Shown one piece after another: positions 53,238-62,292 of a stretch of DNA of 64,000 bases. The number at the start of each line of letters is the position of its first letter. Position 1 is the first letter of the stretch. The DNA is taken from NCBI RefSeq assembly GCF_038051925.1, contig NZ_CP150634.1, positions 4,038,300 through 4,102,299 on the forward strand, in the 5' to 3' direction. The notes under the pieces are model-generated. The model searched no databases. It was not told the origin of the DNA and saw nothing but the letters and a program-made list of their open reading frames with translations. Made by a program: the position numbers and the translations under genes. The DNA comes from Methylotuvimicrobium sp. KM2 (GTDB lineage Bacteria; Pseudomonadota; Gammaproteobacteria; Methylococcales; Methylomonadaceae).

Positions 53238-53594
53238 TTACTTTCTAATAGGCTTGCGAGGGCCCTTACGGGTTCTTGCATTCGTCCGTGTTCTCTGCCC
53301 TCTTAAAGGCAGGCCTCGACGATGTCGGATACCACGATAACAACCTAGATCCATCAATCGTTTGATGTTCATTGAAACTTCACGTCGCAAGTCGCCTTCG
53401 ACGGTCATTTTTGAAATAACTTCACGAACAGAATCAAGCTGTTCTTCTGTCAATTCTTTAATCTTTCTTGACGGTGCTATACCCACTTTCTCGCAAATCT
53501 GATTTGCTGTTTTGCGTCCAACACCATAAATCGCTGTCAATGCAATTTCTGCATGCTTATGATCTGGTACGTTAATCCCGGCAATACGTGCCAT
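53238..53594 (-). CDS. rpsM: 30S ribosomal protein S13
   Basis: This 118-residue protein of the small-subunit head, which contacts P-site tRNA and 50S bridges, has MARIAGINVPDHKHAEIALT at the start and the basic C-terminal tail RGQRTRTNARTRKGPRK. It is the first gene of the alpha operon part, about 80 bp after rpmJ, where a leader for S4 regulation could lie. Confidence 0.97.
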   Translation of the reverse strand: MARIAGINVPDHKHAEIALTAIYGVGRKTANQICEKVGIAPSRKIKELTEEQLDSVREVISKMTVEGDLRREVSMNIKRLMDLGCYRGIRHRRGLPLRGQRTRTNARTRKGPRKPIRK

Positions 53595-53672
53595 TTAGAT
53601 ACTCCCCTGAGCAATGACTCTAAAGTTAAGCGCCGAATAATAACATTTAATGATTTATGGCGCAATAGAAAA

Positions 53673-53786
53673 TTATCCTTGACGTTGTTTATGGCGCCCA
53701 TCTTCACAGATCACCCTAACAACACCATTTCTTTTTATGACTTTGCATTTTCTGCATATTTTTTTAACTGACGCACGAACTTTCAC
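53673..53786 (-). CDS. rpmJ: 50S ribosomal protein L36 (zinc-type)
   Basis: This 37-residue gene is easily missed. It starts with GTG 53786, with GGAG seven bases upstream, and reads MKVRASVKKICRKCKVIKRK at the start and RHKQRQG at the end. The zinc ligands C11, C14, C27 and H33 are present, as in L31 of this window, so the genome holds zinc-type copies of both small proteins. It sits between secY and rpsM as in E. coli. Confidence 0.95.
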   Translation of the reverse strand: MKVRASVKKICRKCKVIKRNGVVRVICEDGRHKQRQG

Positions 53787-53816
53787 AATGCACTCCGTAA
53801 TACTTAAACTACTTAA

Positions 53817-55139
53817 TTATTTTTTAAGATGCGCTTTCTTCATCAAGCCTTCGTATTGTTGTGACATCATGTGAGTCTGCATCTGAGAAATAAAATCCAT
53901 AACGACAACAACGATAATCAACAACGAGGTCCCGCCAAAATAAAACGGCACATTCCAGTAAACGATTAGAAACTCAGGCAATAAGCAAACGCCTGTGATG
54001 TAAAAAGCACCAATCAATGTAAGACGCGTCATCACTTTATCAATATAGGCACTGGTCTGCTGTCCAGGTCTAATGCCAGGCAAGAACGCACCCGATTTTT
54101 TTAAATTATCCGCAGTCTCTTTCGAATTAAAAACCAAAGCGGTATAGAAAAAACAGAAAAAAATGATGGCTGCCGCATAAAACATGACGTAAACCGGCTG
54201 ACCAGGCGATAACATAGTCGCAATATCTTTAAGCCAACCAAAGCCTTCGGCATTTCCGAACCAACCTGCTACCGTAGCCGGAAACAAAATGATACTTGAG
54301 GCAAAAATGGGAGGTATAACCCCCGCCATGTTGAGTTTCAAAGGAAGAAAACTACTTTGCCCGGCATACATCCTTCTACCTTGCTGTCTTTTAGGATAGT
54401 TGATAATGATTCTTCGCTGACCTCTTTCAACAAAGACAACTAGAGCGGTAACAGCGATCGTTAACAAGAATAGCAAAATAATGAACGCACTGTTCATTTC
54501 GCCTGTTCTAGCAAGCTCCAAAGTGCCACCGACAGCCGAGGGAAGCCCTGAAACGATACCGGCAAAAATAATTAACGAAATACCGTTGCCAATTCCTCTC
54601 TCAGTAACTTGCTCGCCCAACCACATCAAAAAAATCGTCCCCGTTACAAGCGTTATCGTCGTAATGAGAACAAAACTCATGCCTGGTGCAATAACAACAG
54701 ACAATCCACCGGCCGTTTGATTTTGCAAAGCTATTGAAATACCAACAGCTTGAAAAGTCGCCAAAACAACGGTTCCGTAACGGGTATATTGAGATATTTT
54801 ACGCCTTCCGGACTCGCCTTCTTTTTTCATCTGCTCCATCGTTGGAATAACCACAGTCATCAACTGCATGATGATCGAAGCAGAAATGTAAGGCATGATA
54901 CCAAGAGCAAATAAGCTTAAACGCATTAATGCCCCACCCGAAAACATGTTAAACATATCGAGAATGGAACCGCTTTGCTGTTCAAACATTAGAGCTAACG
55001 CTTTTGGATCGATACCGGGAACAGGGATATGAGCCCCAACTCGATAGACGAAAAACGCCCCCAGCACGAATAGCAATCTAGACCTTAATTCTGAATAGCC
55101 ACCTGCTTTTTCAGCCATTTGTGCTCTTGTCGTATTCAC
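53817..55139 (-). CDS. secY: SecY preprotein translocase channel subunit
   Basis: This 440-residue protein has ten hydrophobic segments and the family stretches GIMPYISASIIMQL near 80 and GEQVTERGIGNGISLIIFAGI near 175, the second carrying residues of the cytoplasmic loop. The start is GTG 55139, with AGAGG five bases upstream inside the end of rplO; ATG 55118 is the alternative. It is the channel for Sec export, made in the spc operon as in other bacteria. Confidence 0.97.
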   Translation of the reverse strand: MNTTRAQMAEKAGGYSELRSRLLFVLGAFFVYRVGAHIPVPGIDPKALALMFEQQSGSILDMFNMFSGGALMRLSLFALGIMPYISASIIMQLMTVVIPTMEQMKKEGESGRRKISQYTRYGTVVLATFQAVGISIALQNQTAGGLSVVIAPGMSFVLITTITLVTGTIFLMWLGEQVTERGIGNGISLIIFAGIVSGLPSAVGGTLELARTGEMNSAFIILLFLLTIAVTALVVFVERGQRRIIINYPKRQQGRRMYAGQSSFLPLKLNMAGVIPPIFASSIILFPATVAGWFGNAEGFGWLKDIATMLSPGQPVYVMFYAAAIIFFCFFYTALVFNSKETADNLKKSGAFLPGIRPGQQTSAYIDKVMTRLTLIGAFYITGVCLLPEFLIVYWNVPFYFGGTSLLIIVVVVMDFISQMQTHMMSQQYEGLMKKAHLKK

Positions 55140-55574
55140 TTAGACCTCTACTTTGCCGCCAGCCGCTTCAATAGATGCTTTTGCGCCTGCAGTCACTTTT
55201 ATACCTTTCAACGTCACAGCTTTTGAAATTTCACCCGATTGGATTACTTTAGCGGTTTTAGTGAAAACAGGAACAACACCCGTTTCGATCAGCACTTGTA
55301 AATCGATGGTTTCAGTCGGCAAATTAGCTAACTCACTCAAACGAACTTCCGCTGTCAAACGCTTGCATCTTGACGTAAAACCGACTTTCGGTAATCGTCT
55401 CTGAAGGGGCATTTGTCCACCTTCAAACCCAACCTTGTGAAATCCACCACTTCTTGCTTTTTGGCCTTTATGACCTCTTCCGCAGGTTTTTCCAAGAGTG
55501 GATCCGATACCGCGACCGACACGCTTGGCTTTATTTCTCGATCCTTCTGCAGGACTTATTGAATTCAAGTACAT
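55140..55574 (-). CDS. rplO: 50S ribosomal protein L15
   Basis: This 144-residue protein starts MYLNSISPAEGSRNKAKRVG, has the Gly/Arg-rich loop GRGIGSTLGKTCGRGHKGQ, and ends in VEV. It helps assemble the large subunit. The ATG overlaps the rpmD stop codon by one base and secY begins right after its stop codon, so these three are coupled. Confidence 0.97.
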   Translation of the reverse strand: MYLNSISPAEGSRNKAKRVGRGIGSTLGKTCGRGHKGQKARSGGFHKVGFEGGQMPLQRRLPKVGFTSRCKRLTAEVRLSELANLPTETIDLQVLIETGVVPVFTKTAKVIQSGEISKAVTLKGIKVTAGAKASIEAAGGKVEV

Positions 55575-55759
55575 TACAATTCCTCTACCCTTAGCATGTA
55601 GGAAACTTTATTAATCATCCCACGATTTTCAGGGGTATCGGAAACCGATACCGTATGATTAATACGACGCAAACCTAAACCTTTTAAGCACGCTTGATGG
55701 CTTGCTAAACGGCCGTGTTTACTTTTTGTCATTGTTAATTGTAATTTTTTATCTGACAT
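55574..55759 (-). CDS. rpmD: 50S ribosomal protein L30
   Basis: This 61-residue protein has the L30 core: LQLTMTKSKHGRLASHQACL, GLGLRRINHTV and the C-terminal YMLRVEEL. It is five bases downstream of rpsE and coupled to rplO. Confidence 0.96.
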   Translation of the reverse strand: MSDKKLQLTMTKSKHGRLASHQACLKGLGLRRINHTVSVSDTPENRGMINKVSYMLRVEEL

Positions 55760-55764
55760 AACAA

Positions 55765-56271
55765 TTATCCAATTATCTGCTCAACCGACAGGCCGCGCTT
55801 GGCTGCGATGTCTTTTGGCTCATGCATTTCAGTTAACCCGGCAATAGTCGCTCTAACAACGTTAATTGGGTTGTTAGTTCCAATGCATTTGGCCAATACG
55901 TTATGAACACCGACCACTTCGAATACCGCGCGCATTGCTCCGCCAGCAATAATACCGGTACCATCCGATGCCGGTTGCATATAGACTTTTGCCGCCCCGG
56001 TGGACGCCGTAACAGCGTATTGCAAAGTGTCGCCTTTTAATGCAACTTTACGCATGTTTTTTCTAGCCTGTTCTAACGACTTTTGGATTGCAACGGGAAC
56101 TTCTCTGGCTTTACTCACGCCATAACCCACACGACCTTCACCGTCGCCGACGACCGTTAAAGCAGCAAAGCCGAAAACTCGACCGCCTTTCACAACTTTT
56201 GCAACACGTCGTACCGATACTAATTTTTCTTGCAAACCGTCTGTACTTGCTTGAGATGGTGCTGTAGCCAT
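55765..56271 (-). CDS. rpsE: 30S ribosomal protein S5
   Basis: The start is ATG 56271, with AGGAG seven bases upstream; an in-frame TTG at 56277 is less likely. The 168-residue product has the S5 motif VVKGGRVFGFAALTVVGDGEG near residue 28 and GVHNVLAKCIGTNNPINVVR near 120. It lies at the mRNA entry channel and helps decoding accuracy. Confidence 0.97.
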   Translation of the reverse strand: MATAPSQASTDGLQEKLVSVRRVAKVVKGGRVFGFAALTVVGDGEGRVGYGVSKAREVPVAIQKSLEQARKNMRKVALKGDTLQYAVTASTGAAKVYMQPASDGTGIIAGGAMRAVFEVVGVHNVLAKCIGTNNPINVVRATIAGLTEMHEPKDIAAKRGLSVEQIIG

Positions 56272-56281
56272 AATCAATCTC

Positions 56282-56635
56282 CTAAAATTTTAAACCGGCT
56301 TCACGCGCGGCATCAGCAAGCGCTTTAACACGCCCATGATATTTAAAACCTGAGCGGTCGAAAGCCACTTCAGTGATTCCAGCCGCAATGGCTTTTTGGG
56401 CTACAAACTTTCCAACTTCGGCAGCCGCCTCAACATTTCCTGTATTTTTTACGGCTGATTTGACCTCAGCCTGAACAGTCGAAGCACTTGCAAGCGTATG
56501 CGTCCCATCGGAACTAATAACCTGCGCATAAATGTGTTGCGCAGTTTTATGTATGGTTAAACGGTTCGCTCCGGAATTCTTTATTTTAGTGCGCAGCTTC
56601 AGAGCGCGCTTTAAGCGTGATGCTTTCTTATCCAT
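56282..56635 (-). CDS. rplR: 50S ribosomal protein L18
   Basis: This 117-residue 5S rRNA-binding protein starts MDKKASRLKRALKLRTKIK and ends with FDRSGFKYHGRVKALADAAR and GLKF, the usual ends of L18. It lies ten bases upstream of rpsE. Confidence 0.97.
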   Translation of the reverse strand: MDKKASRLKRALKLRTKIKNSGANRLTIHKTAQHIYAQVISSDGTHTLASASTVQAEVKSAVKNTGNVEAAAEVGKFVAQKAIAAGITEVAFDRSGFKYHGRVKALADAAREAGLKF

Positions 56636-56644
56636 TACCTTACC

Positions 56645-57178
56645 TTACTTCTTCTTGGCTTCTTTTCTAACCACATTCTCATCAGCGTATCTGACACCCT
56701 TGCCTTTATAAGGCTCTGGCGGACGATACCCTCTAATTTCTGCAGCGACCTGACCGACTTTTTGCTTATCAAAACCTTTGACAATAATTTCGGTTTGACT
56801 GGGGGTTTCGATCGTTATACCCGCCGGCACTTCATAATCAACCGGATGAGAAAAGCCAAGTGACAACCCTAAAGTATTACCTTTAGCTTGAGCTCTATAA
56901 CCAACACCGACTAAAGCCAGTTTTTTTTCAAAACCTTGTGATACGCCAATTACCATATTATTAATAACGGCGCGAGCGGTTCCGGCTTGTGAATTGGCAA
57001 TTTTATCTGCCTTATCCCACTTAATTTCAATTTGGCTATTATCGATGGCCAAACTTACTTTTTCGTGTAACGAGGCCGACAACTGACCCTTACTACCTTT
57101 TACTGTAACTTCGTTGCCTTCGAGTTTGATATCAACTCCGCTTGGAAGAGCGATAGGTACTTTTGCAATTCTTGACAT
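56645..57178 (-). CDS. rplF: 50S ribosomal protein L6
   Basis: This 177-residue protein has two related domains, the first starting MSRIAKVPIALPSGVDIKLE, the second ending RGYRPPEPYKGKGVRY near the C-terminus. It lies near the factor-binding site of the large subunit. Gene order rpsH-rplF-rplR is standard. Confidence 0.97.
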   Translation of the reverse strand: MSRIAKVPIALPSGVDIKLEGNEVTVKGSKGQLSASLHEKVSLAIDNSQIEIKWDKADKIANSQAGTARAVINNMVIGVSQGFEKKLALVGVGYRAQAKGNTLGLSLGFSHPVDYEVPAGITIETPSQTEIIVKGFDKQKVGQVAAEIRGYRPPEPYKGKGVRYADENVVRKEAKKK

Positions 57179-57193
57179 GACTTGACTCCCTAA

Positions 57194-57589
57194 TTAACAA
57201 ACAGTACAAACAACTTCACCGCCATGCCCTATCGCACGCGCCGCTCTGTCAGTCATGACACCTTTCGATGTCGAAACGATAGCTATGCCTAGGCCTCCCA
57301 AAACCTTTGGAAGCTCTTCTTTCGACTTATAAATTCTAAGTCCCGGCCTGCTGATTCTTTTTACTTTTTCGATGACGGGGCGTCCTTGATAGTATTTTAA
57401 TACTATGGTCATTTCACTATGACTACCTTTCGTCTCAACGCTATAGTCGGTGATGTAACCTTCATCTTTTAAAACTTTAACAATGGCTACCTTCAATTTA
57501 GAAGAAGGCAGTTTTACGCTCATTTTTCCAGCAGATTGACCATTTCTAATTCTGGTCAACATATCTGCTATCGGGTCTGTCATACTCAT
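57194..57589 (-). CDS. rpsH: 30S ribosomal protein S8
   Basis: I use ATG 57589 (MSMTDPIADMLTRIRNGQ), which gives 131 residues and the usual start; the open frame extends nine codons further into the rpsN gap. S8 binds 16S rRNA helix 21 and in E. coli represses the spc operon by binding near rplE. Conserved C-terminal motif GGLGIAIVSTSKGVMTDR is present. Confidence 0.97.
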   Translation of the reverse strand: MSMTDPIADMLTRIRNGQSAGKMSVKLPSSKLKVAIVKVLKDEGYITDYSVETKGSHSEMTIVLKYYQGRPVIEKVKRISRPGLRIYKSKEELPKVLGGLGIAIVSTSKGVMTDRAARAIGHGGEVVCTVC

Positions 57590-57609
57590 TTCAATTCTCC
57601 AAACAGATC

Positions 57610-57915
57610 TTACCAACTCGCCTTAACTAAACCTGGCACATCACCACGCATTGTCGATTCTCTTAATTTATTTCGAGATAAACCGAATTTGCGATAATAG
57701 CCATGGGGACGCCCAGTGATATTACACCGGTTGCGCAAACGAGAAGCGCTGGAATCCCTTGGTAGCTTTTGTAATTGAAAATGAGCAGCTTCTTTTTCTT
57801 CAAAAGTAGCTCCAGGATTGCGAATAATTTCTTTTAACTCTTTTCGCTTGGTTTCATATTTCTTTACTAATTTGTTACGCTTTACTTCTCGCGCAATCAT
57901 TGATTTTTTAGCCAT
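57610..57915 (-). CDS. rpsN: 30S ribosomal protein S14 (no zinc motif)
   Basis: This 101-residue protein is the longer, zinc-free form: it starts MAKKSMIAREVKRNKLVKK and has RCNITGRPHGYYRKFGLSR near residue 62, without the CxxC pairs of the short form. This contrasts with the zinc-type L31 and L36 encoded in the same window. Confidence 0.97.
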   Translation of the reverse strand: MAKKSMIAREVKRNKLVKKYETKRKELKEIIRNPGATFEEKEAAHFQLQKLPRDSSASRLRNRCNITGRPHGYYRKFGLSRNKLRESTMRGDVPGLVKASW

Positions 57916-57929
57916 TAGTCGATCGCCTT

Positions 57930-58469
57930 TTAGTTTTTGAATGGAAAGTTAAATAGCTTCAACAAAGCTAAACCTTCTTCGTTGGTTTTTGCTGTTGTCG
58001 TAATGGTAATATCCATTCCGCGAATAGCATCAATTTTGTCATAATCAATTTCAGGAAAAATGATTTGCTCTTTGACGCCCATCGAATAATTACCACGCCC
58101 ATCAAAACTCTTAGGACTCATTCCCCTAAAATCCCTAATACGAGGAATGGAAATATTAATCAAGCGATCCAAAAATTCGTACATTCTATCACTACGCAGA
58201 GTGACTTTACAGCCAATTGGCATGTCATCGCGTATTTTGAAACCGGCTATCGATTTTCTCGCCAAGGTAACAATCGCTTTTTGACCGGCGATTTTTTCCA
58301 TATCGCCGAGAGCGGATTGTAATATTTTCTTATCCGCAACCGCACCGCCAACACCCATATTAAGAGTGATTTTGGTAATTCGGGGCGCCTGCATAACGGA
58401 TTTATAGCCGAATTTTTTCATTAATTCCGGCAGGATCTTCTCTTTGTATTCAGTTTCTAGTCTAGCCAT
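57930..58469 (-). CDS. rplE: 50S ribosomal protein L5
   Basis: This 179-residue 5S rRNA-binding protein has MQAPRITKITLNMGVGGAV near residue 26 and RDFRGMSPKSFDGRGNYSMG near 110. It contacts P-site tRNA. It is 17 bp after rplX. Confidence 0.97.
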   Translation of the reverse strand: MARLETEYKEKILPELMKKFGYKSVMQAPRITKITLNMGVGGAVADKKILQSALGDMEKIAGQKAIVTLARKSIAGFKIRDDMPIGCKVTLRSDRMYEFLDRLINISIPRIRDFRGMSPKSFDGRGNYSMGVKEQIIFPEIDYDKIDAIRGMDITITTTAKTNEEGLALLKLFNFPFKN

Positions 58470-58486
58470 GTCTAAATAATCCTCTA

Positions 58487-58804
58487 TTAGATATCAACAA
58501 CTTCATTAGTTGATTTAAAAAACCTGACTTTTCTTCCATCTTCTAGAAACTTAAAGCCGATTCGATCCGCTTTTAGGGTTTGTGGATTGTAAATACCGAT
58601 ATTAGAAAGGTGGATAGGCATATCTTTATCAACGATACCGCCAGATACTCCGGCACGAGGGTTACCTTTTTGGTGTTTTTTGACACGATTGATTCCCTCT
58701 ACGATTACCTTGTTATCCTTAAATACTTTAGTTACTTTACCGCGCTTACCTTTATCTCTTCCGGTCAATACAATGACTTCGTCGCCTTGTTTTATTTTTT
58801 GCAT
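58487..58804 (-). CDS. rplX: 50S ribosomal protein L24
   Basis: This 105-residue protein starts with the KOW motif KQGDEVIVLTGRDKGKRGKV and has GINRVKKHQKG near residue 37. It starts assembly of the large subunit. Gene order rplN-rplX-rplE is standard. Confidence 0.97.
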   Translation of the reverse strand: MQKIKQGDEVIVLTGRDKGKRGKVTKVFKDNKVIVEGINRVKKHQKGNPRAGVSGGIVDKDMPIHLSNIGIYNPQTLKADRIGFKFLEDGRKVRFFKSTNEVVDI

Positions 58805-58818
58805 GATTTAATCCTTTT

Positions 58819-59187
58819 TTATAAAACTTCAGGAGCCAGAGAAATAATTTTCATGAATTTATCTCCCCTTAGTTCGCGAGTTACAGGACCAAATATGCGT
58901 GTACCGAGAGGCTGCAATTGGTTATTAAGTATGACAGCGGCATTTCCGTCGAAACGGATAACCGAACCATCAGGACGACGAACTCCTTTACGAGTTCTTA
59001 CAACCAAGGCGTTGTAAACTTCGCCTTTTTTTACTCTACCACGCGGTATTGCGTCTTTAACACTGACTTTGATAATATCGCCAATGCCTGCATAACGCCT
59101 GTGTGAACCGCCTAGCACTTTGATACACATGACCTTTTTTGCACCGCTATTATCGGCAACGTCAAGGTTAGTTTGCATCTGAATCAT
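58819..59187 (-). CDS. rplN: 50S ribosomal protein L14
   Basis: This 122-residue protein starts MIQMQTNLDVADNSGAKKVM and has the signature GDIIKVSVKDAIPRGRVKKG near residue 37. It is the first gene of the spc part; a 39-bp gap separates it from rpsQ, with no terminator that I can see. Confidence 0.97.
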   Translation of the reverse strand: MIQMQTNLDVADNSGAKKVMCIKVLGGSHRRYAGIGDIIKVSVKDAIPRGRVKKGEVYNALVVRTRKGVRRPDGSVIRFDGNAAVILNNQLQPLGTRIFGPVTRELRGDKFMKIISLAPEVL

Positions 59188-59226
59188 GATTAATTCCCAA
59201 TTGTCTCGATATTAAATTCTTTGTGC

Positions 59227-59490
59227 TTATTTATTGTTGCTTTCAACAACTTCAACTAGCCTGAAGGTTTTGTTTTTAGACATTGGCCTACAAGATGTAA
59301 TGGACACAATATCACCTTCATTGCATTGATTTTGCTCATCATGAGCCATTAATTTGGTCGAACGCTTGATATATTTGCCGTACACAGGGTGCTTGACAAA
59401 GCGCTCAACCAAGACGGTAATGCTTTTGTCCATTTTATTACTAATGACACGACCGCTTAAGGTTCTTAATTTTTCAGTTTTTTCGCTCAT
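59227..59490 (-). CDS. rpsQ: 30S ribosomal protein S17
   Basis: This 87-residue early-assembly protein has LSGRVISNKMDKSITVLVER near residue 10, KYIKRSTKLMAHDEQN and GDIVSITSCRPMSKNKTF, the OB-fold pattern of the family. It lies three bases after rpmC and is the last gene of the S10 part. Confidence 0.97.
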   Translation of the reverse strand: MSEKTEKLRTLSGRVISNKMDKSITVLVERFVKHPVYGKYIKRSTKLMAHDEQNQCNEGDIVSITSCRPMSKNKTFRLVEVVESNNK

Positions 59491-59493
59491 GAC

Positions 59494-59685
59494 TTAAGCT
59501 CTCCCTAATTCATTCAATACAGTATGTATACGGGCAATATCACGTCTGACTTGCTTGACTTGAGCGGTCTTAGTTAACTGACCTGTACCTTTTTGCATCC
59601 TGAGATTGAATTGCTCTCTTGAGAGCTCAAGTAGCATATCGGCTAACTCTTGTTTTGATTTTTGTCGTAATTCGGTGGCTTTCAT
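59494..59685 (-). CDS. rpmC: 50S ribosomal protein L29
   Basis: This 63-residue two-helix protein at the exit tunnel has MKATELRQKSKQELADMLLE and QVRRDIARIHTVLNE. The ATG overlaps the rplP stop codon by one base (TGATG); a GTG one codon earlier is possible. Confidence 0.96.
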   Translation of the reverse strand: MKATELRQKSKQELADMLLELSREQFNLRMQKGTGQLTKTAQVKQVRRDIARIHTVLNELGRA

Positions 59686-60098
59686 CACATTATCGTCCGA
59701 GCTATGAATGTTGTCTTAATCGGCAGTTTGGCAGATGCTAATGCAAACGCTTCTCTTGCAAGCTCTTCGGGCACACCTTGGATTTCATAAAGCATGGTGC
59801 CCGGTTTAATCTGAGCAACCCAGTATTCTACACTACCTTTACCTTTTCCCATCCTAACTTCTAAAGGTTTTTTGGTAATAGGCTTGTCTGGAAATACTCT
59901 GATCCATATTTTACCACCACGCTTTACATGACGAGTAATCGCTCTACGTGCAGCTTCGATCTGACGGGCTGTAATCCTTCCTCTTGTTGTGGCTTTTAAT
60001 CCGAATTCACCGAAACTAACCGATGAGCCACGAACAGCAATGCCGTTATTTCTATTCTTATGCTGCTTACGAAATTTTGTTCTTTTGGGTTGAAGCAT
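59685..60098 (-). CDS. rplP: 50S ribosomal protein L16
   Basis: This 137-residue protein next to the A site starts MLQPKRTKFRKQHKNRN and has RGGKIWIRVFPDKPITKKP near residue 60. The conserved Arg in RMGKGKG, which is hydroxylated in some bacteria, is present. It is coupled to rpmC. Confidence 0.97.
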   Translation of the reverse strand: MLQPKRTKFRKQHKNRNNGIAVRGSSVSFGEFGLKATTRGRITARQIEAARRAITRHVKRGGKIWIRVFPDKPITKKPLEVRMGKGKGSVEYWVAQIKPGTMLYEIQGVPEELAREAFALASAKLPIKTTFIARTIM

Positions 60099-60114
60099 GA
60101 CTTTATCCGTTCAA

Positions 60115-60786
60115 CTATTTTTTAGATTCTGTAACATCGGATACACCTTGTGTATCCACATCAAATACTTCGCCTTTGAAAATCCAGACTTTAATGCCAA
60201 TGATTCCATAAGTGGTATTTGCCTCGGCCGTACCATAATCGATGTCGGCTCTTAGTGTGTGCAAAGGGACACGGCCTTCTCTATACCATTCGGTTCGGGC
60301 AATTTCAGCACCGTTTAAACGGCCGGCAACATTAATTTTGATACCTTCCGCGCCCAAACGCATAGTATTGGTAACCGCACGCTTCATAGCCCTACGGTAC
60401 ATGATTCTTTTTTCAAGTTGCTGAGCAATGCTTTCCGCTACCAGATAAGCATCTAATTCCGGCTTTCTGATTTCTTCGACATTCATCTGAACAGGAATGC
60501 CCATCATCGCCGAAACTTCTTGTCTTAATTTATCGATGTCCTCGCCTTTTTTGCCAATCACAATCCCTGGTCTTGCAGTATGAACGGTGATGTGGGCATT
60601 ACTTGCCGGACGATTAATCTGAATGCGACTAACCGAAGCGTGAGCAAGCTTTTTTTTGATAAAGTCTCTAACTTTAAGATCTTGATGCAGAAAAACCGGG
60701 TAATCTTGAGAGTTTGCGTACCATCTAGAAGTCCAGTCTTTAACAATTCCAAGGCGAATACCCGTTGGATGTACTTTTTGTCCCAT
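60115..60786 (-). CDS. rpsC: 30S ribosomal protein S3
   Basis: This 223-residue protein at the mRNA entry has the KH domain (about 38-107) with RPGIVIGKKGEDIDKLRQ, and the C-terminal domain with MRLGAEGIKINVAGRLNGAE. It lies between rplV and rplP. Confidence 0.97.
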   Translation of the reverse strand: MGQKVHPTGIRLGIVKDWTSRWYANSQDYPVFLHQDLKVRDFIKKKLAHASVSRIQINRPASNAHITVHTARPGIVIGKKGEDIDKLRQEVSAMMGIPVQMNVEEIRKPELDAYLVAESIAQQLEKRIMYRRAMKRAVTNTMRLGAEGIKINVAGRLNGAEIARTEWYREGRVPLHTLRADIDYGTAEANTTYGIIGIKVWIFKGEVFDVDTQGVSDVTESKK

Positions 60787-60794
60787 TTTTACCT

Positions 60795-61130
60795 CTACTC
60801 GTATTCTGCTACTTTAATTGTTATGTGACAGGTCCTTTTCAATATTTTATTGGCTCGACCTTTCGCTCGCGGTTTAAAACGTTTCATGGTCGGCCCTTCG
60901 TTGACAAAAACCGTCGTAACTTTCAGTTCGTCAACATCGGCGCTCTCGTTATGCTCCGCATTGGCAATCGCCGACTCTAAAACTTTTTTTATGACTGCAG
61001 CCGCACTTTTTGTACTAAATGACAAAATTGCCAGCGCTTTCTCGACCGGTAGACCGCGAATTTGATCACCTACCAACCTGGCTTTCTGTGCCGACATAGG
61101 TGCATTGCTTAATTTTGCTGATATTTCCAT
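60795..61130 (-). CDS. rplV: 50S ribosomal protein L22
   Basis: This 111-residue tunnel protein starts MEISAKLSNAPMSAQKARLV and has the tunnel hairpin region KRFKPRAKGRANKILKRTCH near residue 80. No deletion or insertion of the kind linked to macrolide resistance is evident. Confidence 0.97.
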   Translation of the reverse strand: MEISAKLSNAPMSAQKARLVGDQIRGLPVEKALAILSFSTKSAAAVIKKVLESAIANAEHNESADVDELKVTTVFVNEGPTMKRFKPRAKGRANKILKRTCHITIKVAEYE

Positions 61131-61138
61131 CCTACACC

Positions 61139-61411
61139 TTACCTTGACTTCTTATCGGCCACATGCCCTTTATAGGTGCGTGTCGGCGCAAATTCACCGA
61201 GTTTATGCCCTATCATATTCTCAGAAACAAGAACAGGGACGTGTTGACGCCCATTGTGGACAGCAATAGTTAAACCCAACATATCGGGAATAATCATTGA
61301 TCTTCTTGACCATGTTTTAATCGGTTTCCTATTATTGGCTTTTACCGCATCCTCAACTTTTTTCAGAAGATGATGATCTATAAAAGGACCTTTTTTAATT
61401 GATCGTGGCAC
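61139..61411 (-). CDS. rpsS: 30S ribosomal protein S19
   Basis: This 90-residue protein of the 30S head has MPRSIKKGPFIDHHLLKKV at the start and the signature MIGHKLGEFAPTRTYKGH near the end. It lies between rplB and rplV. Confidence 0.97.
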   Translation of the reverse strand: MPRSIKKGPFIDHHLLKKVEDAVKANNRKPIKTWSRRSMIIPDMLGLTIAVHNGRQHVPVLVSENMIGHKLGEFAPTRTYKGHVADKKSR

Positions 61412-61423
61412 GCTATTTCCTCT

Positions 61424-62251
61424 CTATTTCTGCTTACGGCGTCTGACAATCATGTTGTCTGTGCGTTTATTTTTACGTGTTTTATAACCTTTGGTAGGCA
61501 TACCCCATGGCGAAACAGGATGTCTGCCGCCGGATGTACGTCCTTCACCACCACCATGCGGATGATCTACAGGATTCATTGCCACACCGCGAACGGTTGG
61601 CCTTACCCCGCGCCAGCGCTTTGCCCCAGCCTTACCCAATGAAGTTAAGTTGTGCTCGGAGTTGGATACTTCTCCAACTACAGCCTTACAATCCGCCATG
61701 ACTTTGCGCATTTCCCCCGATCTTAGCCGGATGGTTACGTAAGCGCCTTCTCTAGCGACTAACTGGCAAGATGCACCTGCGCTTCTTGCTAATTGAGCTC
61801 CTTTACCGGGCTTTAATTCAACGCAATGTATAGTAGTACCCAATGGAATATTTCTAAGCGGCATGCAATTACCCGGCTTAACCGCAGTAGTTTCAGCGGA
61901 TAAAATCTCTTGCCCTTGGGTTATGCCTTTTGGGGCGATAATATATCGACGCTCACCGTCCTTAAAGAGAATCAAAGCAATATTGGCAGTTCTGTTGGGA
62001 TCGTATTCGATACGCTCAACTACAGCCGGAATATCTATTTTATTTCTTTTAAAATCAATGATCCGGTAGTGATGCTTATGACCCCCACCGACATGACGTG
62101 TGGTTATGCGCCCTTGATTATTACGTCCGCCATTTTTGCTGTTTTTATCAAGCAACTGTGCGAATGGCTTGCCTTTATGTAACTCATCGTTTTTGACACG
62201 TACAACAAACCTCGATCCAGCCGATGTAGGTTTTGATTTTACAATAGCCAT
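61424..62251 (-). CDS. rplB: 50S ribosomal protein L2
   Basis: This 275-residue protein, needed for subunit joining and peptidyl transfer, has the conserved C-terminal block VAMNPVDHPHGGGEGRT with the critical His near residue 230. The basic tail TRKNKRTDNMIVRRRKQK is complete. Confidence 0.98.
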   Translation of the reverse strand: MAIVKSKPTSAGSRFVVRVKNDELHKGKPFAQLLDKNSKNGGRNNQGRITTRHVGGGHKHHYRIIDFKRNKIDIPAVVERIEYDPNRTANIALILFKDGERRYIIAPKGITQGQEILSAETTAVKPGNCMPLRNIPLGTTIHCVELKPGKGAQLARSAGASCQLVAREGAYVTIRLRSGEMRKVMADCKAVVGEVSNSEHNLTSLGKAGAKRWRGVRPTVRGVAMNPVDHPHGGGEGRTSGGRHPVSPWGMPTKGYKTRKNKRTDNMIVRRRKQK

Positions 62252-62292
62252 GCTTTCTACCGTTTCCTATTGATCTTTTAAACTTTTAACTA